Source of the DNA: Rhizobium croatiense | GTDB taxonomy: Bacteria > Pseudomonadota > Alphaproteobacteria > Rhizobiales > Rhizobiaceae | Direction: 5' to 3' | DNA: 64,000 bases | Assembly: GCF_019793465.1 (NCBI RefSeq) | Contig: NZ_JAILYJ010000001.1 | Location: 248,001 to 312,000, forward strand | In this document: positions 45,473 to 54,298 of the stretch, in pieces | Position numbering within the stretch: position 1 is the stretch's first letter | Layout of the letters: every line of letters starts with the position of its first letter | Notes under the pieces: generated by a model | What the model saw: the letters and a program-made list of their open reading frames with translations, nothing else | Database searches by the model: none | Told to the model about the DNA's origin: nothing | Position numbers and translations under genes: made by a program

Positions 45473-46729
45473 TCAGGCGTAGCGACTGATCGCAAGATCC
45501 CGCGCGTCGATCTCAGGGGTGCGGGCGCCGACGAGGTCGCTGATGAGTCTTGCCGAGCCGGTGCTCATGGTCCAGCCGAGCGTGCCGTGACCGGTATTGA
45601 GGAAGAGGCCTACGATCTTCGTCGGACCGATGACCGGCGTGCCATCAGGAGTCATCGGGCGCAGACCCGACCAGAAGGAAGCCTTGGACACATCGCCGCC
45701 GGGAAAGAGATCGGTGACGGAATGTTCCAGCGTGCCGCGACGGGCGAGGCCGAGATCGTTGGTATAGCCTGATATCTCGGCCATGCCGCCGACGCGGATG
45801 CGGTCGCCGAGCCGGGTGATGGCGATCTTGTAGGTTTCGTCCATGACAGTCGATTCCGGCGCGCGCGACGTGTCGGTGATCGGGATGGTGAGCGAATAGC
45901 CCTTGACCGGATAGACCGGCAGGCTAATGCCGAACGGCTTGAGCAACAGCGGCGAATAGCTGCCGAGCGCAACCACCACCGCGTCCGCGCTCATCCGTTC
46001 GCGATCGCGATCGGTGACGATCCCGCGCACCCGGCCGTCTTCGACGTCCAGCGCCTTGATCGTCGTGCCATAGGCGAAGCGGACGCCGAGCGCCTCGGCT
46101 TTGGCGGCCAGCGCATTGGTGAATTTGAAACAGTCGCCGGTTTCGTCCTTCGGCGTCAGAAGGCCGCCGACGATCTTGTCGCGCACATGTCTCAGCGCCG
46201 GTTCGACACGAATGCAGCCGTCCTGGTCCAGCACCTCATAGGGGATGCCGTCGGCGGCCAGCGCCTTGACGTCCTTGGCCGAGGCCTCGAGCTGCTGCGC
46301 CGTGCGGAACAGCTGCAGGGTCCCCTGCATGCGTTCGTCATAGGCAATGCCGGTCTCCGTGCGAAGCTCGGCGAGCGCGATGCGGCTGTAATCGGCAAGG
46401 CGCAGCATGCGGCTCTTGTTGATTGCGTAACGCTCGGAGGTGCAATTGGACAGCATCCTCGTCATCCAGGCGAGCATGGCCATGTCGAATTTCGGGCGCA
46501 GGATGAGCGGCGCATGCTTCATGAACAGCCATTTCATGGCCTTCACGGGAATGCCGGGGGCTGCCCAAGGCGAGCAATAACCGAAGGAGACCTCGCCGGC
46601 ATTGGCTAAGCTCGTCTCCAGCGCCGGCCCGGATTGCCGGTCGACGACGGTTACCTCATGGCCGGATTTGGCCAGCTGATAGGCGGATGTGACGCCGACG
46701 ATGCCGGCACCCAGAACGATGACTTTCAT
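45473..46729 (-). CDS. dadA: D-amino-acid dehydrogenase, small subunit (DadA)
   Basis: 418 residues. The N-terminal FAD motif is at residues 7-12 (GAGIVG) and the rest matches Dad[35 protein letters not shown]-type [30 protein letters not shown] and [16 protein letters not shown]. It oxidises D-alanine to pyruvate and ammonia at the membrane. It is second in a minus-strand operon, 30 bases after the alanine racemase gene. Confidence 0.95.
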   Translation of the reverse strand: MKVIVLGAGIVGVTSAYQLAKSGHEVTVVDRQSGPALETSLANAGEVSFGYCSPWAAPGIPVKAMKWLFMKHAPLILRPKFDMAMLAWMTRMLSNCTSERYAINKSRMLRLADYSRIALAELRTETGIAYDERMQGTLQLFRTAQQLEASAKDVKALAADGIPYEVLDQDGCIRVEPALRHVRDKIVGGLLTPKDETGDCFKFTNALAAKAEALGVRFAYGTTIKALDVEDGRVRGIVTDRDRERMSADAVVVALGSYSPLLLKPFGISLPVYPVKGYSLTIPITDTSRAPESTVMDETYKIAITRLGDRIRVGGMAEISGYTNDLGLARRGTLEHSVTDLFPGGDVSKASFWSGLRPMTPDGTPVIGPTKIVGLFLNTGHGTLGWTMSTGSARLISDLVGARTPEIDARDLAISRYA

Positions 46730-46759
46730 GATTTCCTCAAGAACAAAGCCGGCCGGCTC

Positions 46760-47893
46760 TCAGCAATAGTGCCTGTCGTAACGATCGCCCAGACCGGTTA
46801 GTATTTCGTAAGATATCGTTCCGGCGTCGCTAGCCACGTCTTCAAGCGTCTGGTTGGGGCCAAGCACTTCGACAAGGCTCCCGAGGCTCAGCGCCCCTTC
46901 GGGCAAGGCCGTGATATCGACGGTCGCGCTGTCCATCGACACGCGCCCCACGATCGGCAGACGGATGCCCTTGTGATAAACGGCGCCGCAGTCGCCGAGA
47001 CTGCGCGGCAGGCCGTCGGCGTAGCCGGCGGCGATGGTGGCAAGGCGGGTTTCGCTGCGCGTCACATGCGCGCCGCCATAACCGATCTTGGCGCCTGAAG
47101 GTACGGTACGCGTCTGCACGACGGCGACGTCCAGCCTGACGACCGGTTCCATCGGGTTCGTGCCGCCGGCATTCGGTGCGCCGCCATAAAGGGCGATGCC
47201 CGGGCGGGCGAGCACGCCATGATAGGCATCGCCGAGAAAGACGCCGCCGGAATTGGCGAAGGAGATGTCGAAGCCCGGAAATTCATCGGCAATGCGCGCC
47301 ATCTCGGCAAACTGTTCGCCGTTCTGGCTGCTCTCCAGGTCGTCGGCGCAGGCCAGGTGGCTCATGATGAACAGGATATCGACATTGGCGCCGTCGCGAA
47401 GGGCTGCCGCCAATTCGGCTCGCTCTTCCTCGGGAAAGCCGAGCCGCGACATGCCGGTATCAAATTGCAGAACGGCCGGCAGGCAGCGCTTCAGCCGGCG
47501 CGCGGTCGCCGACCACTGCCGCCACTGCGCGAGCGAATTGAGAACCGGAACGATGCCGCTTTCGGCGCAGGCGACTTCGTTGCCGGGCTGCAAGCCGTTC
47601 AGCACGAATATCTGGGCACTCTCAGCAAGGGCCGGCCGCAGCCTCACGGCCTCGACGAACTGGGCGACGAAGAAATGCCTGCAGCCCTGATCGTAGAGCG
47701 TTTGGGCGACCCGTTCGGCACCGAGGCCATAAGCATCGGCCTTGACGACGGCGCCCGCGCGGATCGGCGCCAGCATCGATGCAAGCTTCGAATAATTCCG
47801 GCCGAGTGCCGCAAGATCGATCGTCAGATAGCCCGTGGCTCCCTGGGTGATCGTAGCGGTGCGTGCGCGGGAAACCAAAATATCGCTATCCAT
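46760..47893 (-). CDS. alr: catabolic-type alanine racemase
   Basis: About 377 residues from ATG 47893, with a GGGGTGG stretch 3-8 bases before it; a GTG six bases earlier is possible. The PLP lysine lies in VVKADAYGLG (K51 from this start). The second catalytic Tyr is in KIGYGGAHV. It converts L-alanine to D-alanine for DadA. With dadA downstream and an Lrp-type gene divergent, this is the classical dad arrangement, so it is the catabolic (DadX-like) copy rather than the cell-wall one. Confidence 0.94.
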   Translation of the reverse strand: MDSDILVSRARTATITQGATGYLTIDLAALGRNYSKLASMLAPIRAGAVVKADAYGLGAERVAQTLYDQGCRHFFVAQFVEAVRLRPALAESAQIFVLNGLQPGNEVACAESGIVPVLNSLAQWRQWSATARRLKRCLPAVLQFDTGMSRLGFPEEERAELAAALRDGANVDILFIMSHLACADDLESSQNGEQFAEMARIADEFPGFDISFANSGGVFLGDAYHGVLARPGIALYGGAPNAGGTNPMEPVVRLDVAVVQTRTVPSGAKIGYGGAHVTRSETRLATIAAGYADGLPRSLGDCGAVYHKGIRLPIVGRVSMDSATVDITALPEGALSLGSLVEVLGPNQTLEDVASDAGTISYEILTGLGDRYDRHYC

Positions 47894-47966
47894 GTCCACC
47901 CCATCTCGATATCAAGAGCTTATGAAATAATGAGCGAAATTGCCGATGGTTTTGTCGTTGGTTATT

Positions 47967-47988
47967 GCGAATTTTGCATATTATTCGC
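47967..47988. promoter_or_regulatory. candidate Lrp-family operator between alr and the Lrp gene
   Basis: GCGAA (47967-47971) and TTCGC (47984-47988) form an inverted repeat with a 12-base AT-rich centre, extended on both sides by TTAT/ATAA. A further GCGAAA lies at about 47934. The AT-rich centre and the position in the divergent promoter suit binding by the neighbouring Lrp-family protein. Confidence 0.4.
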
Positions 47989-48018
47989 ATAATCAACCAA
48001 GATGTGAAGGAAACCGTC

Positions 48019-48483
48019 ATGCCCGCCCTCGATACGGTCGACCGCAATATCCTCAGGCTGTTGCGCCTTGACGCGCGTATGAGCAACGCCAAGCTCGCCG
48101 CAGAGATTGGCCTTTCGCCGTCGGCCTGTCTCAGACGCATCAAGATCATGGAAAAATCAGGCGTCATCCGTGGCTATACGGCGCTGGTGGACACCGGCAA
48201 TGCCGATGAGATGATCGCCGTGATCATCAACATTACCCTTGAGCGGCAGACGGAGGACCATCTCGACCGCTTCGAGGCGGCGGTCCGCCGGCATCCGGAA
48301 ATCCGCGAATGTTTTCTGATGACCGGCGGCTCCGACTACCTGCTGCGCGTCGAGGTCGCCAGCGCCGGCGAGTTCGAACGGATCCACAAGGAGATCCTTT
48401 CGACCCTGCCCGGGGTCCTCAGGATCCATTCCAGCTTCTCGATCCGCAACGTTCTGGCGACGCGCACCAGAGGCCGGCGCTGA
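48019..48483 (+). CDS. Lrp/AsnC-family regulator, probable dad operon regulator
   Basis: 154 residues from the ATG at 48019, preceded by AAGGAAA; a longer reading frame start is discarded. The helix-turn-helix is at about 5-50 (LDTVDRNILRLLRLDARMSNAKLAAEIGLSPSACLRRIKIME). The RAM ligand-binding domain follows, with ECFLMTGGSDYLLRVEVAS. It is divergent from the alr-dadA operon, the position of DadR/PutR-type activators that respond to L-alanine. Confidence 0.92.
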   Translation: MPALDTVDRNILRLLRLDARMSNAKLAAEIGLSPSACLRRIKIMEKSGVIRGYTALVDTGNADEMIAVIINITLERQTEDHLDRFEAAVRRHPEIRECFLMTGGSDYLLRVEVASAGEFERIHKEILSTLPGVLRIHSSFSIRNVLATRTRGRR

Positions 48484-48499
48484 ACCGCGATCCCCACAC

Positions 48500-49225
48500 T
48501 CATATCAATTCAAGCGCCGTGGCCTTGGCGACCGCTTCGCTCGTCGTGGCGACAGTCAGCTTCCGGCGCGCCGAGGCGAGATAGAGCTGCACTGCACTCA
48601 CCGAAATGGACAGGCGGGCACAGATCTGCTTCGCCATTAGGCCGCTGGCCGTCATTTCAAGACATTGCAGTTCGCGCCGCGACAATTGCGGAAAATCCGC
48701 AATCTCCCTCATGCCCGACAGCACCATGACCCTGTCGTGGAGATGGTGGGCGAGAAACTGGAGGTCGCGCATGCTGTCCATGCGGAACTGCCGCCAGTAG
48801 GCGTCGGGATGATTGGAGGTCACGGTAAACAGCGATCGCTCCCCCTGAGGTCCCCGCACCGGCAGGGTAACGCCTTGCCGGCCGACACCGAAGGCCATCG
48901 CCTCCTTGAAGAAGCCATAGGCTCGGCCTGAATCCCATTTTGATGCGGACCATTCCACGGGCAGGAAGCCGCGCCGGCCGAGACGCACGACGGGGTCGAT
49001 GCTGAAGTAGTCCCGGTCACGATATTGTTTCACCCACTCGGGCGGGTAGGTCAGCATCAGCAATGGATTGCTGTCCGCCATCCCCGAGGAGCGGGTCACA
49101 TGCAGAACCATGTGCGATATCGCATAGATGTGGCGGACTTCGTCCAGCGTCGTTTCCAGATCCTGCAATGTCGGCGCTGCGGAGATCCGGTCCAGACAGT
49201 AGAAAAAACGAGAACTGCTCAGCAT
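48500..49225 (-). CDS. LuxR-type quorum-sensing regulator
   Basis: 241 residues. The N-terminal autoinducer-binding domain has the canonical ligand residues with the correct spacing: W-x3-Y (WVKQY), then Asp nine residues after the Tyr (SIDPVV) and a Trp 15 residues later (PVEWSA). The C-terminal LuxR helix-turn-helix is LSRRELQCLEMTASGLMAKQICARLSISVSAVQLYL. It should bind the acyl-homoserine lactone made by the synthase upstream on the same strand (49384-50022). It is similar in layout to rhizobial rai systems, but I do not assign a name. Confidence 0.94.
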   Translation of the reverse strand: MLSSSRFFYCLDRISAAPTLQDLETTLDEVRHIYAISHMVLHVTRSSGMADSNPLLMLTYPPEWVKQYRDRDYFSIDPVVRLGRRGFLPVEWSASKWDSGRAYGFFKEAMAFGVGRQGVTLPVRGPQGERSLFTVTSNHPDAYWRQFRMDSMRDLQFLAHHLHDRVMVLSGMREIADFPQLSRRELQCLEMTASGLMAKQICARLSISVSAVQLYLASARRKLTVATTSEAVAKATALELI

Positions 49226-49383
49226 GAGATGGACTCGTGGTTGCGTGATTTCATAACTGCTCGCAACGGTAACATTTCGCGGCAGCCGAGAACAGCGTAT
49301 TTTTTAGCAACCATGGCGCGACATGAAGAACAGGTTAAAGACCGACGAGACCTATCCCATGCCGAGCGGGACAGAGACTGCGC

Positions 49384-50022
49384 TTACCGCATGCCGCCAT
49401 CGACAAGGGCTTCGGCAGGATAGGGAGAGGCTTGCTCCAGAAGTCGGGACAGGTTGGCCCGAAGTGTCCGACAATTGTCCGCCGTCACATCCCATAGTCC
49501 GACATACAGCTTGCCGATCTCGGGCCGGGATCGGGCAAGCGGCGTCGGCCTCCAGCCGATCCTGCGGTATACGGCGACCATCGCGGCGTCATAGACGCCG
49601 ACAATGCTCTCGATACCGGTGTCGAGCGCAAGATCGCAAAGCCCTGTGAGCAGTTCCGTGGCGACTGCCCGCGACTGCTCCATGTGTCCGGCATGCGGAT
49701 GAAGGCAAAAGCGGGTACATTCCCAGGTCGTCGGGCTATCGACGTCGATAGGCTGATCGAAGAAATGCCGGAACTCGCTTTTGAGCATCGTCGCTCCGGT
49801 GGTCGGCAGCAGGCGCAGCGAACCCGTCAGCGTGCCGGAAGGTCGTTGCGTGACGAGATAGACAGGATCTTCGGCCTCGTCGTATCGGTCCCTCTCCCAT
49901 TGATCCCGGACATCGACCTGCCATCCCAGCCGATCGCGAAAAACGGCGGCGCGAGCCCGAAACATTTCATCGAAAGCACGTCGATCGGTCTCGAGCATGT
50001 CTTTGGTGAGTATCCGCAACAT
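49384..50022 (-). CDS. acyl-homoserine-lactone synthase (LuxI family)
   Basis: 212 residues. The conserved LuxI residues are all there: R-x-x-V-F (ARAAVFRDRLGW), the paired acidic residues in YDEAEDPVYLV, the Arg in GSLRLLPTTG, and Glu/Arg in WECTRFCL. A strong AGGAGGG site stands 7 bases before the ATG. The acyl chain cannot be told from sequence alone. The 158-base gap to luxR has no obvious terminator, so some read-through is likely. Confidence 0.95.
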   Translation of the reverse strand: MLRILTKDMLETDRRAFDEMFRARAAVFRDRLGWQVDVRDQWERDRYDEAEDPVYLVTQRPSGTLTGSLRLLPTTGATMLKSEFRHFFDQPIDVDSPTTWECTRFCLHPHAGHMEQSRAVATELLTGLCDLALDTGIESIVGVYDAAMVAVYRRIGWRPTPLARSRPEIGKLYVGLWDVTADNCRTLRANLSRLLEQASPYPAEALVDGGMR

Positions 50023-50196
50023 ATGCGTCCCTCCTGATGTGCTGACGTTTCACAACAGGAGGCCGAGCGGGAGCAATCTGGATATTTCACCAGGTTGACC
50101 GGTGCTTGGCTTTGCCGTCCCCTTCCATAAGAAGTTTCTGATGTTCGTCGATCGGAAGCTTTTGGTAATTTGACGCAACAACGGGGAGGATTGTTG

Positions 50197-50541
50197 ATGA
50201 CCCACGACATGGCGCGCGGCAGACGTATTCGAGAGGCGATATCCCGCGGCAAGTTCCGGAAAGTTCATGCCCTGGCGGCCGAACTGGACGTGTCCGTCGC
50301 TGCCGTCTCACGCTGGCAGAATGGCGGTCATACCTCGCTGGAAAGCGCCTGCGCGCTCGCCGACCTGCTGGATGTCTCCCTCGACTGGCTGCTGCTCGGG
50401 CGCGGCACGATGGACTGGCATAGGAACAGCGCGATCTCCGCCACGGAATTGCAAATGGTACTGGCGTTGCGCAACCGGTCTGCGGCAACACGCTCCAATC
50501 TCGTCGGGCTGGTCGAATCCATCCCGCCGGAGCACCCGTAA
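50197..50541 (+). CDS. small XRE-type helix-turn-helix regulator
   Basis: 114 residues from ATG 50197 behind GGGGAGGA. The DNA-binding domain is at about 8-65 (RRIREAISRGKFRKVHALAAELDVSVAAVSRWQNGGHTSLESACALADLLDVSLDWLLLG). The last 40 residues are helical. It is divergent from the acyl-homoserine-lactone synthase gene across 174 bases, so it may regulate or be regulated with quorum sensing. Confidence 0.88.
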   Translation: MTHDMARGRRIREAISRGKFRKVHALAAELDVSVAAVSRWQNGGHTSLESACALADLLDVSLDWLLLGRGTMDWHRNSAISATELQMVLALRNRSAATRSNLVGLVESIPPEHP

Positions 50542-50790
50542 CGCCAAGCGCAATTCTCTGGGATTTTTTGACCTGAGATCAACACGTTTAGGTTGATAAA
50601 AAGCAGAGCCTCGACGATCTTTCTAGTTAAAGGTTCAGCGGCGGCGAGGGCGGGGCGGCGGGCGGCCAGCCACCCTGCCCCTCGCCGCAGAGACCTTGTG
50701 TTCACTCTCGACGCCCATTCGGCCGCAATATTTCTTCCATCCGGGTCCGGACTATTTTCTCGATCTGGTCCCGGTAAGTCTCAACCGATC

Positions 50791-50835
50791 TTGGAGTCAG
50801 TCAATGACAGTTGCGCTTTGGAGTCAGTCAATGAC
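50791..50835 (+). repeat. tandem duplication of a ribosome-binding site plus start codon
   Basis: An 18-base sequence (TTGGAGTCAGTCAATGAC) occurs at 50791-50808 and again at 50818-50835, 27 bases apart. Each copy contains GGAG, a 7-base spacer and an ATG. Both ATGs (50804 and 50831) are in the same frame of the glucoamylase gene. The rest of 50542-50803 contains no gene that I can support. Confidence 0.9.
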
Positions 50836-52231
50836 GGGTGCAAACCCGGCCCATATCGGCGCCAATGCGCCTACAGTCAAACCGAGGCCTGCCTTCGCGC
50901 AGACCGATCTGGTCGCATTGTCGCGCTATTTTTCTCTTCTGATGATGCGCAACATCACAAGCGATGGCTATGTCATCGAGGATCCCACATCGCCCGGCGT
51001 CTTCTCTGCCCCCGGCTGCGTCATCGCCGCACCCTCCTATCCAGCGAACACGCCTGGGGTCGACCAAGACTATGTTTTCAACTGGGTCCGCGACGGGGCG
51101 ATTACGGCCATCGAGATCGCGCTTGCCTGCTTGCTGCCCGTTCCGGGCGGAGTTTTGCCGAGCCTGGTCGACTACGTGAACTTCGCCGCGCTCTGCCAGG
51201 CGAACGCGAAGAATTCCGACACCGTTACACTTGGTCACGCCTGCTTCACCATCACCGGCGAGGTTCGTCCGTGGTCGGAGCAGAATGACGGGCCGGCCAT
51301 TCAGTCGATTGCGATCCTGACCCTGTTCGAGCAGCTGGATGGCGCCACGCAGACGATCGCCAAACAACTGGTCCAGGCCAATCTCGCTTATCTTCTCGAA
51401 GTTTACCAGAACAAGACCACAAATCTCTGGGAGGAATATGAGGGCTATTCGTTTTTCGCAAGAGCCGTACAGCTGCGCTTTTTCCGGGAAATTTCCACAA
51501 ACACGATCGGTATTGCGGTGCCTGCCGGGGTGGCCGACGCCATCTCCTGGCTGGAAAGCCAACTGGCAACCCACTGGAACGGGCAGCTCTATGTGAGCAT
51601 TCTGGATGCGGCGGAGCAAGCCGGTTACGACGCGAATATCGATATCGTCTCTTCGGTCTGCTATGGCGGGATCGAGCCAACCGATACCAAGCTTCTGGCA
51701 ACGGCGGCCATCCTGCGGCGCCAGTGGGCCGATCCTTCGTCTTCGAACTATTACCCGGTCAATGGCGCCGACGCGGCCAACGGGCTCGGACCACTCTTGG
51801 GGCGCTATCCAGGCGACCATTACGATGGCGATGTGGCGGCGCCGGTTGCCGGCGGGCATCCCTGGGCTCTGTGCACCGCCAACTTCGCCGAGTTTCAATA
51901 TCGGCTTGCCAATGCCATCGATTCCAGCGGCGCTATCCCCCTCGATCAGTTCTCCGAACCCTTCTTCGCGGAACTGGGACTTGGCGCATCCAGCAGCGCC
52001 GCCGACGCGTCGGCTGCCTTGCGGGCTTCGTCTGACGCCATGCTGCGCGCCATCGTCTATCACAGCGATCACTATGAGCTGAGCGAACAGTTCGATGGAA
52101 CCGTTGGCTACGAGAAAAGCGTCCGGAATCTGACCTGGAGCTATGCCTCCTTTCTCTCGGCAGTCAGAGCCCGCGCCGCCGCCCCGGCCGCCAAGTCCAA
52201 ACCCCGAAACTCTCGCGGCCCGAAATCATGA
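50804..52231 (+). CDS. GH15 glucoamylase-like glycoside hydrolase
   Basis: 475 residues from the first of two duplicated starts (466 from the second). Both catalytic acids of the glucoamylase fold are in context: E210 in NLWEEYEGYSFFARAVQ and E428 in YELSEQFD. NWVRDGAI matches the substrate-binding loop of the family. No signal peptide, membrane helix or starch-binding domain is seen, so it is probably cytoplasmic and acts on a small alpha-glucoside or internal glucan rather than on external starch. It is followed after 95 bases by a GMC dehydrogenase gene, probably in the same operon. Confidence 0.9.
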   Translation: MTVALWSQSMTGANPAHIGANAPTVKPRPAFAQTDLVALSRYFSLLMMRNITSDGYVIEDPTSPGVFSAPGCVIAAPSYPANTPGVDQDYVFNWVRDGAITAIEIALACLLPVPGGVLPSLVDYVNFAALCQANAKNSDTVTLGHACFTITGEVRPWSEQNDGPAIQSIAILTLFEQLDGATQTIAKQLVQANLAYLLEVYQNKTTNLWEEYEGYSFFARAVQLRFFREISTNTIGIAVPAGVADAISWLESQLATHWNGQLYVSILDAAEQAGYDANIDIVSSVCYGGIEPTDTKLLATAAILRRQWADPSSSNYYPVNGADAANGLGPLLGRYPGDHYDGDVAAPVAGGHPWALCTANFAEFQYRLANAIDSSGAIPLDQFSEPFFAELGLGASSSAADASAALRASSDAMLRAIVYHSDHYELSEQFDGTVGYEKSVRNLTWSYASFLSAVRARAAAPAAKSKPRNSRGPKS

Positions 52232-52326
52232 CGATTGAAGGCCGCAGGGCCTGAAATCTCGATCGAGTCCAGAACGGCATGGTTCGCAAAGCTGATGCAG
52301 CTTTCCGGGATTAATGGAGGACCAAA

Positions 52327-54198
52327 GTGCTTTTTCCCCTCGAATCGGCGATAAGAGCCGATGCCAAGACCGTCGCAGAGTCTGGCGACTACGATATCGT
52401 GATCGTCGGCAGCGGCATTTCCGGAGCAATCATTGCCAAGCAGGCTGCGGAAGCGGGCAAACGTGTCCTTATCCTTGAAGCCGGAACCGGTTCCAATGTC
52501 ACTCTGGCAGGCTATGACAATCTGCTGACGACTTTCTATTCGGCAGCCTCCAAGGACAACCAGTCGCCCTTTCCGCTGAATGCGAACGCGGCCATACCCC
52601 GCAGCCCGCAGCTTCGCAAGCTGCAGGCGGGGGAAACCGATAGTTCGAACTATATCGTTCAATCCGGCCCTTATGTCAGTGATACGGTATATACCCGTAT
52701 TTTCGGCGGAACGACCATGCACTGGGAGGCGAAAACGCCCCGCCTGCTTCGCTCCGATTTCAAGACGCGCACCATTTTCGGCCACGGACTGGACTGGCCG
52801 CTGAGCTTTGAGGAAGTCGAGGAGGATTACCGCCTGGCCGAGCGGGAAATCGGCGTATCGGCGAATGTCGAAGATCAGCAATATCTCGGGCAGACCTTCC
52901 CGGACGACTATGTCTTTCCCATGCGCGGCCTGCCGCTTTCCTATCTGGATCAGCAGGTCAACAAGGGCATCGAGGGCACCAGCGTCGAACTTTACGACAA
53001 GACCTATCCCCTGAAGGTCAGGCCCTTTCCGCAGGGGCGCAATGGCATACCCAACCCGGCCTATGACGGTGGGAAGGGCTACCGTCCAATCGGCGCGGTC
53101 GATACGCATCAGGTCGAAGAGGGCGGTCGCTGCCAGGGCAACACCAACTGCGTACCGCTCTGTCCCGTGCAAGCGCGCTACCACTCCGGCAAAACCATTG
53201 CCAAGGCATTCGCTGTAAGTGGGGAAAGGGGCGAGCGGCTTGTCGAGCTATTGCCGCAGGCGGTCGCATCGAAAGTCAACATCGATCCGGATAGCGGGAA
53301 AGTCCGCTCCCTCGAGGTCAAGATTTACAAGGACCCCGCCTCGCCGGCCCATGAGACCATCACCGTCAAGGGCAAGGTTTTCGTGCTTGCGGCAGGCGCC
53401 ATCGAAACCGCGCGTCTTATGCTGGCCTCCGGCCTGCGCAGCACCAGCGGTCTTGTCGGACGCAATCTGATGGACCACGCCTACCTGCTGAACTGGGCAC
53501 TGATGCCGGAGATCTGCGGCACGATGCGCGGAACCAGTTCGACGGGCGGTATCGTCGACCTGCGGGACGGCCCCTTCCGGGAAAAGCAGGCCGCCTTCGC
53601 CATCGATATCCATAACGACGGCTGGGGTTGGGCCACGGGTGCGCCGACCTCCGACCTTCTGGAACTGGTGGATGATCGCAACCTCTACGGCGCGGATCTT
53701 CGGCGCGGCATGGTCGACCAGGTTTCGCGGCAGTTGCTGCTGGCGTTCATGATCGAGGTCATGCCCGTCGACAGCAATCGCATCACGGTGGATCCGCAAT
53801 ATACCGATGCTCTGGGCAACATGCGGCCCATCCTGTCCTTCACGGTTCCGGAATATACCATGAAGGGCGCCGCCTATGGCCGCCAGTTTGCGCGCACCGT
53901 CTTTGCGCGCCTGGGCGCGCAGGACCATACCCATTACGACCCCAGCGATTACGGCTATGTGGCCTATGAGGGACAAGGCTATGCGATCCGCGGCGGCAAT
54001 CATCTGGCCGGCACCCATATCATGGGAACGACGAAGACCAATTCCGTCGTGGACAAAAACCAGCGCAGCTGGGACCACGAAAATCTCTATCTCGTGGGCG
54101 GCGGCAGCATGCCGACGATCGGCACGGCCAATGTCACCTTGACGCTGGCCGCCATGTGCTTCCGAAGCGGTCGCGACATTCTGAAGTCTCTGCATTGA
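52327..54198 (+). CDS. GMC-family FAD sugar dehydrogenase with [3Fe-4S] motif
   Basis: 623 residues starting at a GTG with GGAGG 6 bases upstream. FAD-binding GSGISG is at 28-33, and the GMC signature GGTTMHWEAKTPRL near 131-144. The catalytic pair is H559 (GGNHLAGTHIMG) and N602 (GTANVTLTL). Three cysteines, C269, C275 and C279, form C-x5-C-x3-C within GRCQGNTNCVPLCP, the spacing of the iron-sulphur site in bacterial FAD-glucose dehydrogenase. It should oxidise a sugar or glycoside hydroxyl and pass electrons out through the cluster. No Tat signal or cytochrome c subunit is present. Its likely small subunit is at 55414. Confidence 0.93.
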   Translation: MLFPLESAIRADAKTVAESGDYDIVIVGSGISGAIIAKQAAEAGKRVLILEAGTGSNVTLAGYDNLLTTFYSAASKDNQSPFPLNANAAIPRSPQLRKLQAGETDSSNYIVQSGPYVSDTVYTRIFGGTTMHWEAKTPRLLRSDFKTRTIFGHGLDWPLSFEEVEEDYRLAEREIGVSANVEDQQYLGQTFPDDYVFPMRGLPLSYLDQQVNKGIEGTSVELYDKTYPLKVRPFPQGRNGIPNPAYDGGKGYRPIGAVDTHQVEEGGRCQGNTNCVPLCPVQARYHSGKTIAKAFAVSGERGERLVELLPQAVASKVNIDPDSGKVRSLEVKIYKDPASPAHETITVKGKVFVLAAGAIETARLMLASGLRSTSGLVGRNLMDHAYLLNWALMPEICGTMRGTSSTGGIVDLRDGPFREKQAAFAIDIHNDGWGWATGAPTSDLLELVDDRNLYGADLRRGMVDQVSRQLLLAFMIEVMPVDSNRITVDPQYTDALGNMRPILSFTVPEYTMKGAAYGRQFARTVFARLGAQDHTHYDPSDYGYVAYEGQGYAIRGGNHLAGTHIMGTTKTNSVVDKNQRSWDHENLYLVGGGSMPTIGTANVTLTLAAMCFRSGRDILKSLH

Positions 54199-54298
54199 AC
54201 GAAGACCGGCATCCGCTGCGCGGAACGAACCTATGGGTTCGATGCAAGCGACACGAAGCCGGCCGGTGCACCCAACTTATCTTTCACGGAGCATGAGC

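Noticed and set aside
50089..50103. ACCAG-N5-CCGGT dyad upstream of the AHL synthase, a possible lux box
   Set aside because: Half-sites are short and imperfect and do not match known rhizobial lux-type boxes.
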